The notes under the pieces were generated by a model. That model did not search any database, was not told the origin of the DNA, and worked only from the letters and a program-made list of their open reading frames with translations. From Cryobacterium levicorallinum (GTDB lineage Bacteria; Actinomycetota; Actinomycetes; Actinomycetales; Microbacteriaceae): 64,000 bases of DNA. Both the position numbers and the translations under genes were made by a program. Below, in pieces: positions 24,991 through 34,400 of this stretch. Each line of letters starts with the position of its first letter. The stretch's first letter is position 1. Where the stretch lies: NCBI RefSeq assembly GCF_004402405.1, contig NZ_SOFE01000003.1, forward strand, positions 45,899-109,898, given 5' to 3'.

Positions 24991-27168
24991 GTGTCTGTAG
25001 GTTTTTCCCTTTCGCGAGGGGCGTCGAAACGGATGCTAGCGGCATCCGTCGTCGGTTTACTCGTGGCCAGCTCGATCGCACTGATCGCCGGACCGGCACA
25101 GGCCACGACGGCAGGCTTCACCGCCGCGAACGGCATTGTCTACGGACCGAGCGCTGGTGACGGAACGATTACCGCCATTGGCTATACCGGGTCGGACACG
25201 ACCGTTGTGATTCCTGCCACGGTCCTAAAGGACAGCACGAGCTTCCCGGTCACCGCCATTGATGAGTACGCATTTTATGGGAAGAACCTGAGCTCTATCA
25301 CCCTCTCCGAGGGGCTCGTTAGCATTAGCAGTCATGCCCTCGGTGGAAACCTGATGACGGCTATCACCATTCCGGCGTCAGTGAAGAACATTGGTCAGGA
25401 CATCTTCTATGAGGGCGCAGTCGTATCGGTGACTTTCGCCGGCCTCGCGCCGACACTCGATGACTCTAATGCCACCTATCCGCCGCTGGGTTGGGGTTCT
25501 AGGTATGACGGTGTCGTGGTTACGCCTGTGACGGTGCACTATCTGTCGCAGTTCGCAGTTGACGGAGGGTTTACGTCGGGAGCGTGGACGGACTACCTCA
25601 CCGTGATCGACCCGATCGTGTCGTTTGACCTGACCGAGCACGGCGGCTCGATTGATTCGCAGCGCTTGATCGCGGGCGAGCTGGCCGTGCCTCCTACTTT
25701 GACGGATACCGAGGTCGGTTGCTGGACCAGCGATGCAGAGAGGATGACGAAGTTTGATTTTTCGGTCGCCCCGACCACGGATGTTACCCTGTACGCGAAG
25801 TGGGCCTCGTGTACGGCGTTCACCGCCGCAAACGGCATCACGTATGACACGAGCGCTGGCGACGGAACGGCGACCGCCGTTAGCCTTACTGATGCGGCGT
25901 CGAGGATCGTTGAGATTCCCGACACGGTCGAAGATATGAGCACGACCTATACGGTCACCGCCATCGGAAACAGCGCCTTTGCCTATAAGAGCATCACGGA
26001 AATCACCATTGGCAACAACGTGACCACCCTTGGCTCTTCGGCCTTTAAATCCAACTTGTTGACATCGATTAGCATTCCGGCGTCCGTGAAGACCATCGGC
26101 GGCAGCGCGTTCCACACGAACAGTTTCCTTTCGCCACTCGACATTCCAGGGTCAGTGGAAAGCATCGGCGCCGCGGCATTCGCAAACGACGGCCTGACCT
26201 CGGTCACCCTGCACGAGGGGCTCCAGTTCATTGGAGGGTATGCTTTCGCAAACAACGCAAGGCTGACGGCGATCAGCATTCCGGCGTCCGTGAAGACCAT
26301 CGAAGCGAATATCTTCTATGGGGCCCCCGTCGTGTCAGTGGCTTTCGCCGGCGCAGCGCCAACGACAGTCCTCGGCGCCGACGACCTCGAGCCGTCGCTG
26401 GGTACGGCTGAGGGCTTGAAGGTGCACTATCTTTCGAAGTTCGGAGTTGACGGAGGGTTTACGACGCCGACATGGATGGGCTACACCACTGTGATTGACC
26501 CGATCGTGTCGTTTGACGTCACCGGGCACGACCCGATTGCTGAGCAGCGCTTGGTGGCGGGCGAGCTGGCCGTCGATCCTGAGCCGACGGACGCAGACTT
26601 CGATGGCTGGTACACCACGGCAGACTTCACAACGGCGTTTGATTTTTCGGTCGCCCCGACCGATGACGTGACCGTGTACGCGAAGTGGGCCACGGCTGAT
26701 GTGGTTACGTCTACCTCACCGACCCTCACGCTCGACCTTGGCCTGGCCGTTGGCGACGTCGTCGCCGGCGCCCCGGTAACCGTGTCCGGCGCCGGACTGG
26801 CCGTCGGCTCGGACTACACCGTCATTCTGCGCTCCACCCCGGTACTGCTGGCCGGCGGAACGATCGACTCCACTGGCGCGTTCACGGCCAGCGCGATTCT
26901 GCCGACCGGAGTGACGGCCGGACAGCACACCGTGACCCTGACGGGCACAGCCACTGACGGCTCGGTCATCTCTCGCGTCGCCTACCTCACGGTCAGCGCA
27001 ACCGGGACGGTCACCTACCTCTCCTACACCGCAGCGGATGCCGCCACGACCGTCACCGCGGCGCTCGCGGCGACCGGGTTCACCGCCGCGCCGCTCGGCT
27101 TCGCCGCCCTGCTGCTGCTTCTGGCCGGAGCCACGCTCGTCGCCGCCCGACGTCGGAGCGTCGCGTAA
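24991..27168 (+). CDS. BspA-type leucine-rich-repeat surface protein, longer paralogue with duplicated module
   Basis: The protein has about 725 residues from GTG with GGAGG. Signal peptide and C-terminus (LAATG near 692-696, helix, RRRSVA) are almost the same as in the preceding gene. The body carries the module twice: a GFTAANGIVYGPSAGDG head, LRR_5 repeats and a Flg_new repeat ending YAKW near 270, then AFTAANGITYDTSAGDG, more LRR_5 repeats and a second Flg_new repeat ending YAKW near 570. The first paralogue has only one module, so an internal duplication or deletion separates them. Likely cell-wall anchored by a class E sortase encoded elsewhere. Ligand unknown. Confidence 0.8.
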   Translation: MSVGFSLSRGASKRMLAASVVGLLVASSIALIAGPAQATTAGFTAANGIVYGPSAGDGTITAIGYTGSDTTVVIPATVLKDSTSFPVTAIDEYAFYGKNLSSITLSEGLVSISSHALGGNLMTAITIPASVKNIGQDIFYEGAVVSVTFAGLAPTLDDSNATYPPLGWGSRYDGVVVTPVTVHYLSQFAVDGGFTSGAWTDYLTVIDPIVSFDLTEHGGSIDSQRLIAGELAVPPTLTDTEVGCWTSDAERMTKFDFSVAPTTDVTLYAKWASCTAFTAANGITYDTSAGDGTATAVSLTDAASRIVEIPDTVEDMSTTYTVTAIGNSAFAYKSITEITIGNNVTTLGSSAFKSNLLTSISIPASVKTIGGSAFHTNSFLSPLDIPGSVESIGAAAFANDGLTSVTLHEGLQFIGGYAFANNARLTAISIPASVKTIEANIFYGAPVVSVAFAGAAPTTVLGADDLEPSLGTAEGLKVHYLSKFGVDGGFTTPTWMGYTTVIDPIVSFDVTGHDPIAEQRLVAGELAVDPEPTDADFDGWYTTADFTTAFDFSVAPTDDVTVYAKWATADVVTSTSPTLTLDLGLAVGDVVAGAPVTVSGAGLAVGSDYTVILRSTPVLLAGGTIDSTGAFTASAILPTGVTAGQHTVTLTGTATDGSVISRVAYLTVSATGTVTYLSYTAADAATTVTAALAATGFTAAPLGFAALLLLLAGATLVAARRRSVA

Positions 27169-27181
27169 CGCATCCACTGAA

Positions 27182-27221
27182 GACGGCCCTCACCACGCGA
27201 ATCACGCGGGTGACGGCCGTC
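27182..27221 (+). terminator. Terminator of the second surface-protein gene
   Basis: GACGGCC (27182-27188) pairs with GGCCGTC (27215-27221), then after one C-C mismatch TCACC pairs with GGTGA. The downstream CCTT is a weak T tract. It lies between convergent genes and mirrors the terminator at 24667-24702. Confidence 0.75.
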
Positions 27222-27302
27222 CTTCGCGTACTCCGCACGCTCGGGCCACTCGCCGATCGAGGCGCGAGCTTGCGAGCGATCAAGATCCCCGAGCTGCGCG
27301 GG

Positions 27303-28373
27303 CTACTCGCGGCGGGTGGCGTCTTGCACTTCGCCGACGAGCTCCTCGATGATGTCCTCGAGAAAGAGCACCCCGGTGGTTTCGCCTTCTGCGGTGAACG
27401 AGCGCGCGAGGTGCGCGCCAGAGCGACGCATGGTGGCGAGGGCATCTTCGAGGTCGGTGTCTTCAAAGATTGAAATCAGGGCACGGATGCGCTTGGCCGG
27501 GATCCGCCCCGAGTAGCTGTCCGGTTCCGCGAGAGTTGCTTCCCCGGCCGATGCGATATCGAGGTCGAGAACGTCCTTCAGGTGCACGTATCCGGTGAGA
27601 TAGCCCTCGGCATCGGCCAGCACATACCGGGAGAACCCGTGGCGAGTGACGGCCTTCTCCACGTCGGCCGGAGTGGCCGACTCGGGCAGGCTGACCAGCT
27701 TGGACAGACCAACAGCCACGTCGCGCACCTTAAGGTTGGTGAACTCGAAAGCCGCGGTCAGGGCGCCGGTCCCGTCGCTCAGCACACCCTCTTTGGTGGA
27801 CTGCGTGACGATCGTGGCGACCTCGTCGAGCGTGTACGCGCTCGTCGCCTCATTCTTCGGCTGCACGCCAAACAGTCGCAGCACACCATTCGCGCAGGCG
27901 TTGAGCGTGACGATCACCGGACGAAAGACGCGGGCGACGAACACGAGGGGCGGGGCAAGCAGCAACACGGCCTGGTCGGGGACCGAGAAAGACAGGTTTT
28001 TCGGTACCATCTCGCCGAACACCACGTGCAGGTACGAGACCAGCAGCAGTGCGACGATGAAGGCGATCGTGCCGATCAGAGCCTCCGGCAGGCCGGTCAG
28101 GGCCAGCGGCACCTCGAGCAGGTGGTGGATCGCCGGTTCGGAGACATTCAAAATGAGCAGCGAACAGACCGTGATGCCCAGCTGCGAGGTCGCGAGCATG
28201 AGCGTTGCGTGTTCCATCGCCCAGAGCGCGGTCTTGGCGCTGCGTTTTCCTGCCTCGGCGAGCGGCTCAATCTGGGAACGACGCGCCGAGATGACGGCGA
28301 ATTCCGCTCCGACGAAGAAGGCGTTGGCGGCGAGCAGCACGACCAACCAGGCAAGTCCGGCCCAGTCGCTCAT
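27303..28373 (-). CDS. CNNM/CorC-type membrane protein with CBS domains (DUF21), smaller paralogue
   Basis: The 356-residue protein has an N-terminal DUF21/CNNM domain of three to four helices (WLVVLLAANAFFVGAEFAVI, then GEMVPKNLSFSVPDQA near residue 120) and a CBS pair (VGLSKLVSLPE onward, second ending TGVLFLEDIIEELVGEVQD). The C-terminal CorC_HlyC domain of larger relatives is missing or very short. CNNM/CorC proteins are implicated in magnesium efflux or sodium-coupled magnesium transport; the name hemolysin is historical. Its ATG overlaps the stop of the upstream paralogue. Confidence 0.85.
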   Translation of the reverse strand: MSDWAGLAWLVVLLAANAFFVGAEFAVISARRSQIEPLAEAGKRSAKTALWAMEHATLMLATSQLGITVCSLLILNVSEPAIHHLLEVPLALTGLPEALIGTIAFIVALLLVSYLHVVFGEMVPKNLSFSVPDQAVLLLAPPLVFVARVFRPVIVTLNACANGVLRLFGVQPKNEATSAYTLDEVATIVTQSTKEGVLSDGTGALTAAFEFTNLKVRDVAVGLSKLVSLPESATPADVEKAVTRHGFSRYVLADAEGYLTGYVHLKDVLDLDIASAGEATLAEPDSYSGRIPAKRIRALISIFEDTDLEDALATMRRSGAHLARSFTAEGETTGVLFLEDIIEELVGEVQDATRRE

Positions 28374-29731
28374 TTGTCGCTCACCTTCTTTCGATCAGTC
28401 TTGGGCCCGGGCGGAACCGCCGGCTCCGGCGCCACCTCCGGGGTGAAACGCAGCCGGTCGATGCGACGCCCTTCCAGGCGCTCAACGGTGAGGAATCCGC
28501 CCGGCACCGGTACGCGGTCGCCGGTGACCGGCAACCGCCCCAGCTCGCTCATCACAAAGCCGGCCACGGTCTCGTAGGGGCCCTGTTCCGGCACGACGAC
28601 ACCGGTACGATCGAGCAGTTCATCCGGTCGCAGCATTCCGGGAAAGGTCAGCGAGTCGGGCGAGCGCACGACGCCGGCCCTGGCTCGGTCGTGCTCGTCG
28701 GCGACCTCGCCGACCAGTTCCTCGACCAGGTCCTCCAGGGTGACGACGCCGGCGGTTCCACCATATTCGTCGACGACGATCGCCATCTGGTAGCCACGAC
28801 CGCGCAACTCGCCGAGCAGGTCGTCGAGTTTCATCGTTTCGGGCACGCGAACCGGGTCGGTCTGCAGGGCCGACACCGGCACATCCGCTCGCCGATTGCG
28901 CGGCACGGCCACCGCCTGCTTGACGTGCACGACACCCGCGACGTCGTCGACGCTCTCGTCGACGACCGGGAACCGGGAAAAACCGGTGGAACGCGCGAGG
29001 TCGATGATGTCCTGCGCCGAATCGGTGCGGTGGATACTCGCGACCCGCGGGCGCGGAGTCATGACATCGGAGGCGATGTGTCCGGAGAACATCAACGTGC
29101 GGCGCAGCAGGGTCGCGGTGTCCTTCTCGAGCAGCCCGGCGCTGGCCGAGCGGCGTACGAGCGAGGAGAGCTCTTCAGCGGTGCGGGCACCCGAGAGCTC
29201 CTCCTTGGGTTCGATGCCGAACGCGCGCAACAGGCCGTTGGCGCTGTTGTTGAGCACGAGCACGGCCGGTTTAAACATGGCGGTGAACGCGGTCTGAAAC
29301 GGAATGACCAGCCGAGCGGTCGGAATCGGCAACGCAAGCGCAAAATTCTTCGGGACCAGTTCGCCGATGACCATCGACACGAGGGTCGCCGAGACGATGG
29401 CGATCGTGGTGCCGAAGACGGGAACCAGGTCAACCGGCAGCCCGGCCGCGGTGAGCGGGCTGCGCAGCAGGGACGAGAGGGCCGGTTCGATCGTGTACCC
29501 GGTCAGCAGCGTGGTCAGGGTGATGCCCAGTTGCGCACTCGACAGGTGGGTCGAGGTGATTTTCAGCGCCGCGATGGTCATGGCGAGACGGGTTTCCCCG
29601 CGATCGCGGCGCACTTCAAGGTCGGCGCGATCGAGATTCACCAGGGCGAACTCACTGGCGACGAAGATGCCCGTTCCCACCGTGAGGATGAGGCCGAACC
29701 CGAGCATGATCAGCTCAGACAAGGATTTCAC
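28370..29731 (-). CDS. CNNM/CorC-type membrane protein with CBS and CorC_HlyC domains
   Basis: The 453-residue protein has the full order: DUF21/CNNM helices ([34 protein letters not shown]), two CBS domains (residues about 215-335, ending [20 protein letters not shown]) and a CorC_HlyC domain ([20 protein letters not shown]). Start is GTG 29729-29731; an in-frame ATG at 29707 is an alternative. It and the next gene form a two-gene operon of paralogues, as usual for this family in actinobacteria, and the two may form a heteromer. Likely role in divalent cation homeostasis. Confidence 0.87.
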   Translation of the reverse strand: MKSLSELIMLGFGLILTVGTGIFVASEFALVNLDRADLEVRRDRGETRLAMTIAALKITSTHLSSAQLGITLTTLLTGYTIEPALSSLLRSPLTAAGLPVDLVPVFGTTIAIVSATLVSMVIGELVPKNFALALPIPTARLVIPFQTAFTAMFKPAVLVLNNSANGLLRAFGIEPKEELSGARTAEELSSLVRRSASAGLLEKDTATLLRRTLMFSGHIASDVMTPRPRVASIHRTDSAQDIIDLARSTGFSRFPVVDESVDDVAGVVHVKQAVAVPRNRRADVPVSALQTDPVRVPETMKLDDLLGELRGRGYQMAIVVDEYGGTAGVVTLEDLVEELVGEVADEHDRARAGVVRSPDSLTFPGMLRPDELLDRTGVVVPEQGPYETVAGFVMSELGRLPVTGDRVPVPGGFLTVERLEGRRIDRLRFTPEVAPEPAVPPGPKTDRKKVSDK

Positions 29732-29884
29732 CGCCGGCAGTCACGGGCGAGGGTTTGTCAGGCGAGGGTTCAGCGGTGGGAGGGTCATCCATTATTTCTC
29801 CGAGTATACCGGGCGCACCTGCCTGCGCGCCCGACCACACCCACCAGCGCAGCACGAGAACCGTCCGGCAGCGCCCGCCCACAT

Positions 29885-31324
29885 CTACCAGGAGACCGGC
29901 AGAGCCTTGCCCTCTTCGTACCCGGCCGCCGACTGAATGCCCACGAGCGCTTTCTCGTGAAAGTCGGCGACGGTGGTGGCGCCGGCGTAGGTGAACGACG
30001 AGCGCACGCCAGAGGTGATCATGTCGAGCAGGTCCTCGATCGACGGCCGCAGCGGGTCGAGGTAGATCTTCGAGCTCGAGATCCCCTCGGCGAACAGGGT
30101 CTTGCGGGCGAGGTCGTAGGCGTCGAGGCGCTCGAAGCGTGCCTGAACGGCCTTGGTCGAGGCCATTCCCCAGCTTTCCTTGTACAGCGCGCCGCGGGCA
30201 TCCGTATTCAGCGTTCCTGGCGCCTCGGTCGTGCCGGCAAACCAGGAACCAATCATGACGGATGCCGCCCCAGCGGCCAGCGCGAGGGCCACGTCCCGCG
30301 GGTAGCGCACTCCCCCGTCGGCCCAGACGTGCGCGCCGAGCTCACGGGCCGCGGTGGCAGTTTCGAGCACGGCCGAGAACTGGGGCCGACCGACGGCGGT
30401 CATCATGCGGGTGGTGCACATGGCGCCCGGACCGACTCCCACCTTGACGATCGTGGCGCCGGCACCGACCAGGTCGCGCACGGCGTCCTTGGTGACGACG
30501 TTACCGGCCACGATCGGCAGCCCGAGGTTCAGATCGGCGACGATGCCGAGGGCACGCAGCATGCCGTCTTGGTGGCCGTGCGCGGTGTCGATCACCAGAA
30601 TGTCGACGCCGGCGGCGGCGAGGGCGCGGGCCTTGGCGGCGACGTCGCCGTTGATGCCGATCGCGGCAGCGACCTTGAGCCGACCGCGGGCGTCCAGTGT
30701 CGGCTGGTACAGGGTGGAGCGCAGGGCGCTCTTGCGGCTGAGCGTTCCGACGACGGTGCCGTGGTGCAGCACCGGCGCGAAATCGATGTCAGCCTCCGTC
30801 ATCAGGTCGAAGGCGCGGCGCGGCCCCTCGACGTCGTCGGCGTCGAGCGCGGCGAGTTCACCGTGCAGCAGATCGCCGAGGCGCGCATCGGGTAGCGCGG
30901 TCGCCAGCCGGCTGGCGACGATGCAGCCCAGGTAGTCTCCGCTGGTGGAGTGGATGACGATTCCCTGGCCGGGCGAGGCCGGAACCTGCCGCAACGCCAT
31001 CTCGACGGTATCGTCCGGGGCAAAGGTGAACGGCGTGTCGAAACGAACCGATTGGGCTTTGACCCAGCGGATAGCGGCATCGAGGTCCTGCAACGGCATG
31101 TCCTGCGGCAGCACTCCGAGCCCTCCGCGGCGGGCCAGCGAGGCAGCCAGGCGTGGACCGGTGACCGAGTTCATATTCGCCGACACGATCGGAATCGTCG
31201 CATCCGTACCGTCATTCGGTGCCAGGGAGACATCCAACCGGCTAGTGACAGCCGATTGTCCGGGCACCAAAAACACGTCGGAGTAAGTCAAATCATGGCT
31301 GGGCGTCGTTCCATAGAACTGCAT
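29885..31324 (-). CDS. guaB1: GuaB1-type IMP dehydrogenase-family enzyme, probable GMP reductase
   Basis: The 479-residue protein has the IMPDH/GMPR TIM barrel, interrupted by a CBS pair (about residues 95-205). The catalytic loop is GVGPGAMCTTRMMTAVGRPQ with Cys303. GVRYPRDVALALAAGA and SSSKIYLDPLRPSIEDL follow. In IMPDH the loop is typically GSICTTR; the AMCTTRMMTAVGRPQ form is that of the actinobacterial GuaB1 clade, for which GMP reductase activity was shown in mycobacteria. It would convert GMP to IMP with NADPH for purine salvage. Divergent from kgd; the 167-bp gap between them must hold both promoters. Confidence 0.85.
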   Translation of the reverse strand: MQFYGTTPSHDLTYSDVFLVPGQSAVTSRLDVSLAPNDGTDATIPIVSANMNSVTGPRLAASLARRGGLGVLPQDMPLQDLDAAIRWVKAQSVRFDTPFTFAPDDTVEMALRQVPASPGQGIVIHSTSGDYLGCIVASRLATALPDARLGDLLHGELAALDADDVEGPRRAFDLMTEADIDFAPVLHHGTVVGTLSRKSALRSTLYQPTLDARGRLKVAAAIGINGDVAAKARALAAAGVDILVIDTAHGHQDGMLRALGIVADLNLGLPIVAGNVVTKDAVRDLVGAGATIVKVGVGPGAMCTTRMMTAVGRPQFSAVLETATAARELGAHVWADGGVRYPRDVALALAAGAASVMIGSWFAGTTEAPGTLNTDARGALYKESWGMASTKAVQARFERLDAYDLARKTLFAEGISSSKIYLDPLRPSIEDLLDMITSGVRSSFTYAGATTVADFHEKALVGIQSAAGYEEGKALPVSW

Positions 31325-31491
31325 ACCAAGAACGCTAGCCGTTCGACAGGGTGTTAGTGGTCGCGTGGGATGGGATTAGGCTGGACAGTAAGACTGACCT
31401 GGCGGTCACGATCGTCAGCGACAGGCTCAATGAAAGCGCAGAATGACCCGGCAACGGACCTTGCCGAGGGCATCCAAATTCAAAGCAGAGA

Positions 31492-34400
31492 GTGGGCGAT
31501 CCCACGGTGTCAAGCCAGGTAACCGGTGGAGCTTCTGACGAGACAACGTCAGGCGAATTCGGAGCAAACGAGTGGCTCGTTGACGAATTGTATGAGCGAT
31601 TCCTGATCGACAAGAACTTGGTTGATGAGTCGTGGTGGCCGGTGTTGGAGAGCTACAACCAGACCGCGAACACTCCCATTCCAGCGGATGCTGCCCCCGC
31701 AGCAGCGCCAGCAGCATCCGTTTCACCGGCGCCGGCCGCACCCGCCGCAGCCGCACCCGCCGCCGTCCCGGCCGTACCGGCAGCGCCAGCTCAGGTGGCT
31801 GAGAACCAGCCGACGGCCCGCACCACCTCGAGCGCGCCGAAGCCGGCCCCGGTTCCCGCCGACGCTCCCGTCACCAGCCCGCAGACCGTCGTCACCGACG
31901 AGTCAGCGCCGGTCAAGCAGGACAAGGTCGTTCCGCTGCGCGGTATGGCGAAGTCACTCGCGACCAACATGGTTACGAGCCTGACCGTGCCGACCGCGAC
32001 CAGCGTGCGCACCATCCCGGCCAAGCTGCTCATCGACAACCGCATCGTCATGAACAACCACATGAAGCGGGCACGCGGCGGCAAGGTCAGTTTCACCCAC
32101 CTGATCGGCTGGGCGCTGATTCGCGCGCTCAAGATGTTCCCGAGCCAGAACGTCTACTACGACGAGGTCGACGGCAAGCCCTCCGTGGTCGCTCCCGCCC
32201 ACGTCGGCATGGGCCTGGCCATCGACATGCCCAAGCCCGACGGCACCCGCGCCCTGCTGGTTCCGGCGATCAAGCGTGCCGACACGATGACCTTCGGCGA
32301 ATACCTCGCCGCCTACGAAGACCTCGTCACTCGCGCCCGCCAAAACAAGCTCACGGCCGACGACTTCGCCGGAGCGACCCTGTCGCTGACCAATCCGGGC
32401 GGCATCGGCACCGTGCACTCGGTGCCCCGCCTGATGAAGGGCCAGGGCTGTATCATCGGCGCCGGCGCCCTCGACTACCCGGCCGAATTCCAGGGCTCGA
32501 GCGTCAAGACGCTCACCGGCCTGGCCATCTCAAAGACCATCACCCTCACCAGCACCTACGACCACCGCGTCATCCAGGGTGCAGGGTCGGGCGAGTTCCT
32601 CAAAATCGTGCACGAGCTTTTGATCGGCCAGCACAACTTCTACGAAGAGATCTTCTCCGCCCTGCGCATCCCGTACGACCCGATCCACTGGGCCCCGGAC
32701 ATCAGCGTCGACCTCGCGAGCGCCGTCGACAAGACCGCGCGGGTGCAGGAACTGATCAACTCGTTCCGCGTGCGCGGCCACCTGATGGCCGACATCGACC
32801 CGCTCGAGTACTCACAGCGCAGCCACCCCGACCTCGACATCGCCACCCACGGGCTCACCTTCTGGGACCTCGACCGGTCCTTCGTGACCGGCGGTTTCGG
32901 AGCGAAGCGCCAGATGCTGCTGCGCGACATTCTCGGTGTGCTGCGTGACTCGTACTGCCGCACCACCGGCATCGAGTACATGCACATTCAGGACCCGGCC
33001 CAGCGCAAGTGGGTGCAGGAGAAAATCGAGAAGTCGTACGTCAAGCCCACCCACCACGAGCAGATGCGTATTCTGGCCAAGCTCAACGAGGCCGAAGCCT
33101 TCGAAACGTTTCTGCAGACCAAGTACGTCGGTCAGAAGCGCTTCAGCCTCGAGGGCGGCGAGTGCACCATTCCGCTACTGGACACCATTTTGCAGGGCGC
33201 CGCCGAGCAGGGTCTCGACGAGGTCGCGATCGGGATGGCCCACCGTGGCCGCCTGAACGTTCTCACCAACATCGCCGGCAAGACCTACGGCGAGATCTTC
33301 CGCGAGTTCGAGGGCACGCAGGACCCACGCACCGTACACGGCTCCGGCGACGTGAAGTACCACCTCGGTACCACGGGCATGTTCCGCGGTGAAGACGGCG
33401 CCGAGATTCCGGTGTCGCTGGCAGCGAACCCCTCGCACCTCGAGGCCGGCGACGGCGTGCTCGAGGGCATCGTGCGCGCCAAGCAGGACCGCAAGCCGAT
33501 CGGCACCTTCTCCACCCTGCCGATCCTCATCCACGGCGACGCCGCGATGGCCGGCCAGGGCGTCGTACTCGAAACCCTGCAGATGTCCCAGCTGCGCGGC
33601 TACCGCACCGGCGGAACCGTACACATCGTGGTCAACAACCAGCTCGGGTTCACCACCCTGCCGCAGGATGCCCGCACCAGCGTTTACGCCACCGACGTCG
33701 CCAAGACCATCCAGGCGCCGATCTTCCACGTCAACGGGGATGACCCGGAGGCCGTGGTACGCGCCGGCGAACTAGCCTTCGCCTACCGCCAGGAATTCAA
33801 GAAGGATGTCGTCGTCGACCTCATCTGCTACCGCCGTCGGGGCCACAACGAGGGCGACGACCCCTCGATGACGCAGCCGCTGATGTACAACCTGGTCGAG
33901 GCCAAGCGCAGCGTGCGCAAGCTGTACACCGAGGCGCTCGTCGGCCGTGGTGACATCACCGAGGAAGAATACGAAGCCGCCCACCGCGACTTCCAGGATC
34001 GCCTCGAGCGCGCCTTCCTCGAGACCCACGCTGCCCAGACCGCGTCAATCCCGGTCATCACGCCGGAAATGGCCGCCACGGCCAAGGCCGAGGCTGAAGC
34101 TCAGGCCCGTGAAGACGCCGCAGGTGAGCCCGAGACCACCGGTGTCCCGGAGAGCGTCATCCAGCTCATCGGTGATGCATTCAATAACAAGCCGGCCGGT
34201 TTCACCGTGCACAACAAGCTGCAGCAACTGTTGCAGAAGCGCCTCGACATGAGCCGCAACGGCAATATCGACTGGAGCTTCGGCGAACTGCTCGCGCTCG
34301 GCTCGCTGCTGGTCGAGGGCACCCCGGTGCGTTTTGCCGGACAGGATGCCCGCCGCGGCACGTTCGTGCAGCGTCACGCGGTGCTGCACGACCGGGTGAA

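Noticed and set aside
28691..30895. Very long plus-strand open frame (734 codons) opposite the CBS and guaB1 genes
   Set aside because: It is antisense to three well-supported genes, is rich in Arg, Gly and His and has no domain; this is a typical shadow in GC-rich DNA.
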